From: Rhynochetos jubatus
Taxonomy: Eukaryota; Chordata; Aves; Eurypygiformes; Rhynochetidae
Assembly: GCA_027574665.1 (NCBI GenBank)
Contig: CM050649.1
Span: 66,368,150 to 66,432,149, forward strand
Reading direction: 5' to 3'
Length of the DNA: 64,000 nucleotides
The position numbers and the translations under genes are program-made. Of this stretch, positions 57,829 through 64,000 are shown one piece after another; position 1 is the first letter of the stretch, and each line of letters begins with the position of its first letter. The notes below the pieces were generated by a model. The model made no database searches and was not told the origin of the DNA. It was given only the letters and a program-made list of their open reading frames with translations.

Positions 57829-57890
57829 CCTGTCTTCAATCAGCCTTCCTCTGAGGCAGGTCACTTGATGACCTTTATATATATGTGTTT
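57829..57890 (-). promoter_or_regulatory. LYG1: TATA promoter and noncoding first exon of lysozyme C
   Basis: The minus strand has CATATATATAAAGG (57872-57885), a strong TATA box. About 30 bp further is a short noncoding exon ending TTGAAGACAG|GTGAGTCTG, with its last base at 57830. The arrangement copies that of lysozyme B. Confidence 0.7.
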
Positions 57891-60199
57891 GAAAAGGTAC
57901 CCACCCTACAGGCTTTGGAATGTTAATTCCTACTTAGTGTGATGGCATTTGTTTTAAAGTACAATAAGTAATATATATTAAGAGCTTAGAACTCTTACAA
58001 TTCCTTTCATCCAAAGATTTGCACAAGCGGTGGTTAGCAAGACTCAGGACAGCCCTGTGAAAGGAAATAACTACTGGTTTTCCTCCACCAGTGAGGACAC
58101 TGATGCACAGTAAATGACTGGCAGGAAGCATTGCAGTGAATCAGTGGCAGAGGCCAGGTAAAAATCAGATCCCCGTCTAGAGGTCTCCTTGCTTTGCAGC
58201 TGAGATCAGGCTGGACACATTTCTGGAAGGAATTTTTTGTCTTGTTTCCTCACTGATTTCAGATTGGCAAGCTTTTAATGAAGCTCATTTTAATGAATAC
58301 TTTCATATGAATTCCAAAAAGGACAGTTAAAGAAAAGCATCTCACTGCTTCATTGCTTGCAGCAAGTCTAATTCAGGAGGGTGACTTGAGTGCTTTGGAG
58401 AGCAGAGGCAGGGTTTGGCTTTCAGATCTGGGGAGGCAGGATGCCACAGCTGAAATGAGGAGGAAGGGAACTGGTCCCTCAGCAGCTGAAGCCAGCAGGG
58501 GCACCCAGAGGGTCTCTGAAAGACTTGCACCTTGTGGCCGAGACACTTTACACCTATGTAAAACATCCGAGTCGCTTGGAGATGGAAAGACGGTCTGAGA
58601 GGCCAGTGCCCTTCAATCCTGTCCCCTTCCCCATATTTTTCTCTTCCCTGCCCAGCATGTGTGGAGGCTAGGAAAGCAAGATTTTCTTCCAGTAGCTTTC
58701 TCTTCATTATGTAATACATCACAAATCCAGCTATTCCCATTGATCTCTTTCGGGCTCGAGATGTGGCGGGTAGGAAACACTGTTTTGGCCAGATGTTAAT
58801 CACTGGGTTCAAAACCAAGTGCTGGTTATTCGTCTGTAAAGCACAGGAGATGATCAAGTGGGTCTTGTCACCTTAAAAATCATCATATATCACACAAATA
58901 TCATCGACTTTGATCCTGAGACAGTATGAAGGAGGGAACCTTGCCCTGTTGTTACAGAAGGCTTGGGATATGAGTTAAGGTGAGTGTTAAGTCTAAAACT
59001 CATTTATTTGGGCAGAACATGGAAGGAACAGACACCTTCCCAACGATTGCCACAAGGCTAGGCATTCAGTCGTCACGTGCAAACCTGCTATCTTACTGTG
59101 GTAGCTCAGGCTGGACTAACACCTCACGCTCTTACTGGCGTTTAACATTCTAAATAGTAAGAGGTAATATGTTTGACAAAATGCAAGGTAAGAATCTATG
59201 TTGTGTCTTGGAAAGGAACAGGTAGGAAACAGACATCACATGGACAGTGTGGCTCTAATCCTTTCAAGAGGAAATAGCAACTGAAGAAATGCTGGAGGGG
59301 AGGAAAGGCAGAAGAAATGAGCTGGGAAAAGGTCGGATTGCACAACTTGATGGCAATAAGCCTGGCAGATAGAGTCATTTGCCTCCTGTAGAACAAGATA
59401 GTCTGTTTGCAAAGGAGATGTGTTCTCTCCAATAGATGAAAATAATTCAGTATTAACATCCAGTTACCTTTCCTAAAAGGAGTGTCACGTTAGTGATAAT
59501 AAACCAGTGTTCCTCTGTCACTGAACATCAGCATCTATGCTGATGGCTGAGGACCCTTTTTTATGAAAAGTAGCCTCTGACCTTAGGTAAGGTTTCTTTC
59601 TTAACGCGTTGGTCACTTGCTGACGGTCCTTAAGATAAGGGTTTGAATTTAAATACTGTTCGTCTTTACTGTGTATTGTCTCTCTTATTTATGACCCATG
59701 TAATCACAGATTTTCCACATTTCACTGTACTCACATGAATTCTTAACGCCTGCTCTGCAATGCAGTGCTCTTTATTTACTCACTGAATGGTGGATGTTAA
59801 CTTTTAAGTACAATTATTTTTATCTATGCTGCTGCATGATCTTAGGTTCCTGGGGCAGTTTCCTTTTATTCACACAATTTCTAGTATAAGGCCACATAGG
59901 AGGGTATTTTTTCAGCAGCATTACGAATGGGACTTTTTTTTGCTAAAAACCTCTTTATCCTCACAAAATTTGCTGACTGCCTTTCAGAGTGAATGCCGAA
60001 AGCAGGCAGCCTCTACAGAAACAAGGTTGCGCTCTCCCAGGTTGAATGGGGCAGGGGTCAAAGCCAGTGCTCTTGTCCAAGGCACCACCAAGTAAGGGGA
60101 CCTGCGGGGCGTTAGAAAATACCATCTTCTGCTTAAAGGTCTTTGTGAGGCTGTAAACCCAGAGTGTGGAATTTGGGTGAACCACTGAAGGAGAGTGGG
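57891..60199. other. Intergenic DNA, no gene seen
   Basis: No exon of TXNDC9, the next mammalian neighbour, was recognised. The long minus frame at 58342-58857 has no family resemblance. Confidence 0.5.
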
Positions 60200-60624
60200 T
60201 GGCATCTGTCTTCTCTGCCATGGGGACAGGCTGAGAGAGCTGGGCTTGTTCAGCCTGGAGAAGAGAAGGCTCCGGGGACACCTTATAGCACCTTCCAGTA
60301 CCTGAAGGGGCCTACAAGGAAGCTGGGGGGGGCTTTTTACAAGGGCCTGTAGTGACAGGACAAGGGGTAATGGGTTTAAACTGAAAGCTGGGAGGTTTAG
60401 ATTGGGCATCAGGAAGAAATTCTTCCCAGAGAGGGTGGTGAGGCACTGGGACAGGTTGCCCAGAGAAGCTGTGGATGCCCCATCCCTGGGAGTGTTCCAG
60501 GCCAGGCTGGATGAGGCTTTGAGCAACCTGGTCTAGTGGAGGGTGTCCCTGCCCATGGCAGGGGGGTTGGAACTGGATGGGCTTTAAGGTCCCTTCTAAC
60601 CCAAACCGTTCTGTGATTCTATGA
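60200..60624 (+). mobile_element. Young CR1 LINE 3' end
   Basis: It contains 'gggcttgttcagcctggaga', 'caggaagaaattcttcccag' and 'aggctggatgaggctttgag', and ends in 'gttctgtgattctatgatt'. It is 5'-truncated and well preserved. Confidence 0.93.
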
Positions 60625-63600
60625 TTGTGTGTATGACTAAACCAGCTCTTTCTCAAATGGCTGGACTTCATAAATCCACCAATGTGCTGGACCAATGTTC
60701 CTGAAAAATGTTACCTTCTCTCATAACACAACTGTACCTCTTCTTATATTTTCCTTTGTTATTCTTGGTATTTATTTAGAAGCACATGTTTTTGGATTCA
60801 TGTGAAATTGTGATACTCATTTAGAAGGACAGCCAATTGCTAGCCCTCGTGGCTGACAGTAGGGAAGATGTATGAAATCTATGGAAATACAGCATAATTA
60901 TTAAATTAATATTAAAGAAAAAGGACACAAATGTTATAATTAGAGAAAAAAAAAATAAAACCAACAAACAAACCACAAAATCAACTGTACAATTTTAAGT
61001 CTATTTTGCTGGTGTGTAATTTTTAAACGTAAAGGCTGCCAGTACATACCTTCCTTCTGCTGGATTTTGGTGAGCACGTGTGATTGGGAGGGAGGGCATG
61101 GGAAGTGAAGGAAAGAGATGTTCACTTATCAAACGGTACCCGCATCTTCTTAAGCTTAAGATGCAGGAAAGCTTCCTGGGGGTCAGAGGGCTTCCTGGCA
61201 ATGAGCTGCAGTCAGTGACCAGAAGCACGGCTTCTCCGTGGTCTTTTGCTGACACTGTTAGCTACGCTGAGCTAAAGGGAGTACAGAGTGGACGTAAAGC
61301 GCTACCTGACAGAATGGCATTTCCCACCTGTTTAAATAAGCGAGAAAGCAGTGCACCTGAGATCAACAGCACACCGAGGCTCAGTACCACCAGCTCTTTC
61401 GCACTCACAGATTTTAACCTTTTTTTCCCCCCCTCATACGAAGTAATCTACCGGGGAGATTTTTTTTTTTTTAAATTCCACTTAATAGAGATGTGATCAG
61501 AATGGGGCATCGTTTTGAAAAGTATTATGTATTGCACACGCTATTCTCCTTCAGGTGGAGGGTGATATCATCGCATTTCACTGGGCGGTGAGAATGCTAT
61601 GTAAAATTACCTGGAACAATACCCGTACTAATTACCGTCTCTGTTGTGAGTTTCCACTCTGGTTTCATAACATCGTCAGGCAGGTGCATTTCTCAGGCTG
61701 CTCCTTTTGTCTGCCATGTAATTACAGGTAACGCCAGGTGTTCGCAGACTGTATAACCGCTTTATAGGGAAGCTGCCCATGACAGCTGACGCATGTTGGA
61801 TGCCTACCACTAACTGGCCAGTTAAAGATGCATCTGTAGCATCATCTCCAACAAACCCTCTAGAGCTGCTTTCCCAACTTTTAAAGGGGTACAGCCACTT
61901 CAATAATTACGTTTCCATAGATGGTCTTTCTGCGTTCAGAAGCAAACGAGTGCGGAGGACCCCAATCTCTTCCTTTATCTTGCCTTTCTCAAGAAGGCAG
62001 GTGGGCATTGAAACGACACCCCGCTCTGCATAAAGCATCTCTCGAGCCATCATGTAACATAACGAAGATCAGAAGTGTTTATGAGGGAGGAAAAAGGTAT
62101 TTTCCTTTTGTTCTCTACAACAAGACTTTGAATTTTACTGTAGAAAAGGTGTTCTGGCAAAGAGGTCACTGGACCGGATCTTACGAGTCCTCAGTTCACA
62201 TCCCAGCGTAAAGACAGATCTACTACTTAAGCGAGTCATTTGAAGTTTGAGCCAGGAGAGGGTTTATGCTTATAAAGCACGAACCAAGGCACTGTCATGC
62301 TCCAAAATTGTATTCCAAGTACTTGGCTGAGACATAATTCTGCTCCTGATTGAGTCTAAAGCGACCCAGCTTTGGTTCTTACGTCCCAAATCTGGGCTCT
62401 GGACTCTGCATCTCAACACCAAAATCTCTGGGCGAGGGGGAGTTTACAGGGCGCACTTGTGTTTACTTACAAGAAGTGGTGGCGGTGCCTACTTTGTTGC
62501 AACCAGCCCTGGCAGAAGCAAGGCGAGTCTTGGAAGACCTCCCAACGGCAGGAACATACACTAACCTCCCTTTTGTGTAAAGCACACGTGCCTCTCACCA
62601 AGATCGGCTGCACGTGCGTCCATCCTTCAGCCCATCGAGGTTGTGTTACTGCAGAGCAGAGAACGCCAGAGCCACCAGGGAAGTCGGTGGGAAGACAAGA
62701 GAATGGTCCTGTAGGGACACAGGTGCATCAGCTTCGTGTCCTGAGACTGCCTTTGTGTTTCATATAGAACAGGGAGAGGAGGGAGGAAAAAAATCAACGT
62801 ACTATCTTGTAGTAAGTGTGTACAATACACAAAGTACTGGGAACACGGAGGAGAGCCGTATCTCCTCTCAAATCCATGAGCTACACTTTCTCTTGCTCCC
62901 TCTTTCCCTTCCCGCAAGCCTGGCACGGTGCTGTACAAAGCTTGGGAAGCGAGGGTGAAGAGGAATGCCACGCTCGGGTAAAGCATTTTGTAGTTGCTCA
63001 CTTTGGCAGCGCTCAGCAGCCTTCTGGATGCGTTGGATCCTACCCCGGGGCACGAGCTGCTGGAGAGGAAACGGACACACCTAATCCCAAAATCTGGATT
63101 CCAGGAAGAGACTGGAGTTAGATACTGGAGCACTTAATTCTTGATGATCCTTCATTGAGTAAAGCTAGTCGTTTTAGTTTCCCACATCCAAAACGAGGGT
63201 AGTACATTCATGACTCACAGGGATGTCAAACTAACACCCATTAATAATTAATTACTAACTTTACCCATTAATCATGATAACTATTAAGAGCGTTTCCGTG
63301 TGCCTGGAACTCGTGATACAAAGCACTGAGGGCTGGCAACATTTTAGAAACCAAACAGGAAACAGTTTCAGGCTTTTTTCTAGGGCAGCACACTAACAAA
63401 AGAAGCAATTAGCAAGGAGGAAGAAGATCAGGGAAGGAATGAATTTGGGTTTGTGTATTACAATCACCTGATCTTCGTACAATGTCATCTTGGGAAAAGC
63501 CAGTGGTTGCTGAAGATTGCATAGTTGGTGAAGCAGGGAAGTTAATTTTTAAACTTTTTCTTTTTTTTTTTTTTTAATGAAGTCCTGTGTTGAAATCCTA

Positions 63601-64000
63601 CCACTGGGCAGACGATGCCTCAACGAGCTGTGTTCAAAAAGGTGGGGTACATGAACACAGACTGAACGCTGAGCTGACACACCTACGTGGCTCCCGGGTC
63701 AGTGGTGGCTTACTTTAGGCAGCTCAAGTCGCGGCTGTAATAGCTAATCCAAAAAGCGTAGCCTCAGAATACGCACCTCATGGGATCTCTAAAAGCAAGT
63801 TTTCTGAACTACACCCTTCAACAAGCATCAAATAGTGTACACGCACGTAAAATTAACCCACCAAATTTGAAGGGCTTTTAGGTGATGCTCCGGTCTCTTA
63901 CGTACTGCTATAGCCAGTTCGATGCGTTGGCTTAAACTGACGAAAAAGGTATGGTTCCCTTTCGCAGCGTAGAGTACAGAATGGTACTCTCCAAGGGAAT
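60625..64000. other. Intergenic DNA, no gene seen
   Basis: A/T runs near 60945, 61460 and 63560 are the only distinctive features. Frames at 62350-63133 look random. Confidence 0.5.

Noticed and set aside
57891..64000. Search for TXNDC9, the next gene in mammals
   Set aside because: No exon of the thioredoxin-domain protein was recognised; it probably lies outside the window.
1..64000. CRISPR arrays, bacterial operons, rRNA or tRNA genes
   Set aside because: None seen. The only short tandem repeats are simple microsatellites, and I saw no cloverleaf-like sequence by eye.

Overview
The window comes from a bird nuclear genome. It has multi-exon genes with GT-AG introns, CpG-island promoters, and many CR1 LINE 3' ends carrying the ATTCTRTG tail. 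Its avian ERV LTR families resemble those of neoavian birds rather than chicken, but that narrower placement is an inference. The gene order LIPT1(+), MITD1(-), MRPL30(+), then goose-type lysozymes(-), matches the human 2q11 block LIPT1-MITD1-MRPL30-LYG2-LYG1, which supports orthology.

Layout. 1-0.9 kb is a CpG island of uncertain ownership. 6.1-6.9 kb is the LIPT1 CpG-island promoter, and 7.3-8.5 kb is the single-exon LIPT1 CDS. 9.4-10.5 kb is a small reverse-oriented two-LTR element. MITD1 (13.2-15.7 kb, seven coding exons) and MRPL30 (15.9-19.2 kb, five coding exons) diverge from a 210-bp GC-rich promoter with a palindromic NRF-1 site. From 23.6 to 57.9 kb there are three goose-type lysozyme genes, all on the minus strand. 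They share the same splice phases and the same 197/139/134-nt last three coding exons. They are: (A) a cysteine-poor, apparently signal-less paralogue at 23.7-27.9 kb; (B) a classical secreted egg-white-type g lysozyme at 33.5-36.7 kb; (C) a LYG1-like gene at 52.3-57.9 kb with substitutions in the active-site region. Between and inside them lie CR1 fragments, solo LTRs, and a decayed ERV env-LTR segment at 41.9-45.4 kb. 57.9-64 kb has only one CR1 copy that I can recognise.

How the genes work together. LIPT1 moves lipoate onto mitochondrial 2-oxoacid dehydrogenases, and MRPL30 is a large-subunit mitoribosomal protein. MITD1 links ESCRT-III to membranes at abscission and shares its promoter with MRPL30. 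The lysozymes hydrolyse peptidoglycan. B looks like a normal secreted enzyme. A looks like a non-secreted, disulfide-free form similar to fish g-type lysozymes. C has lost Asp residues normally placed in the active site. Exon boundaries were read by eye from splice sites, reading phase and homology to remembered protein families. No search was run.
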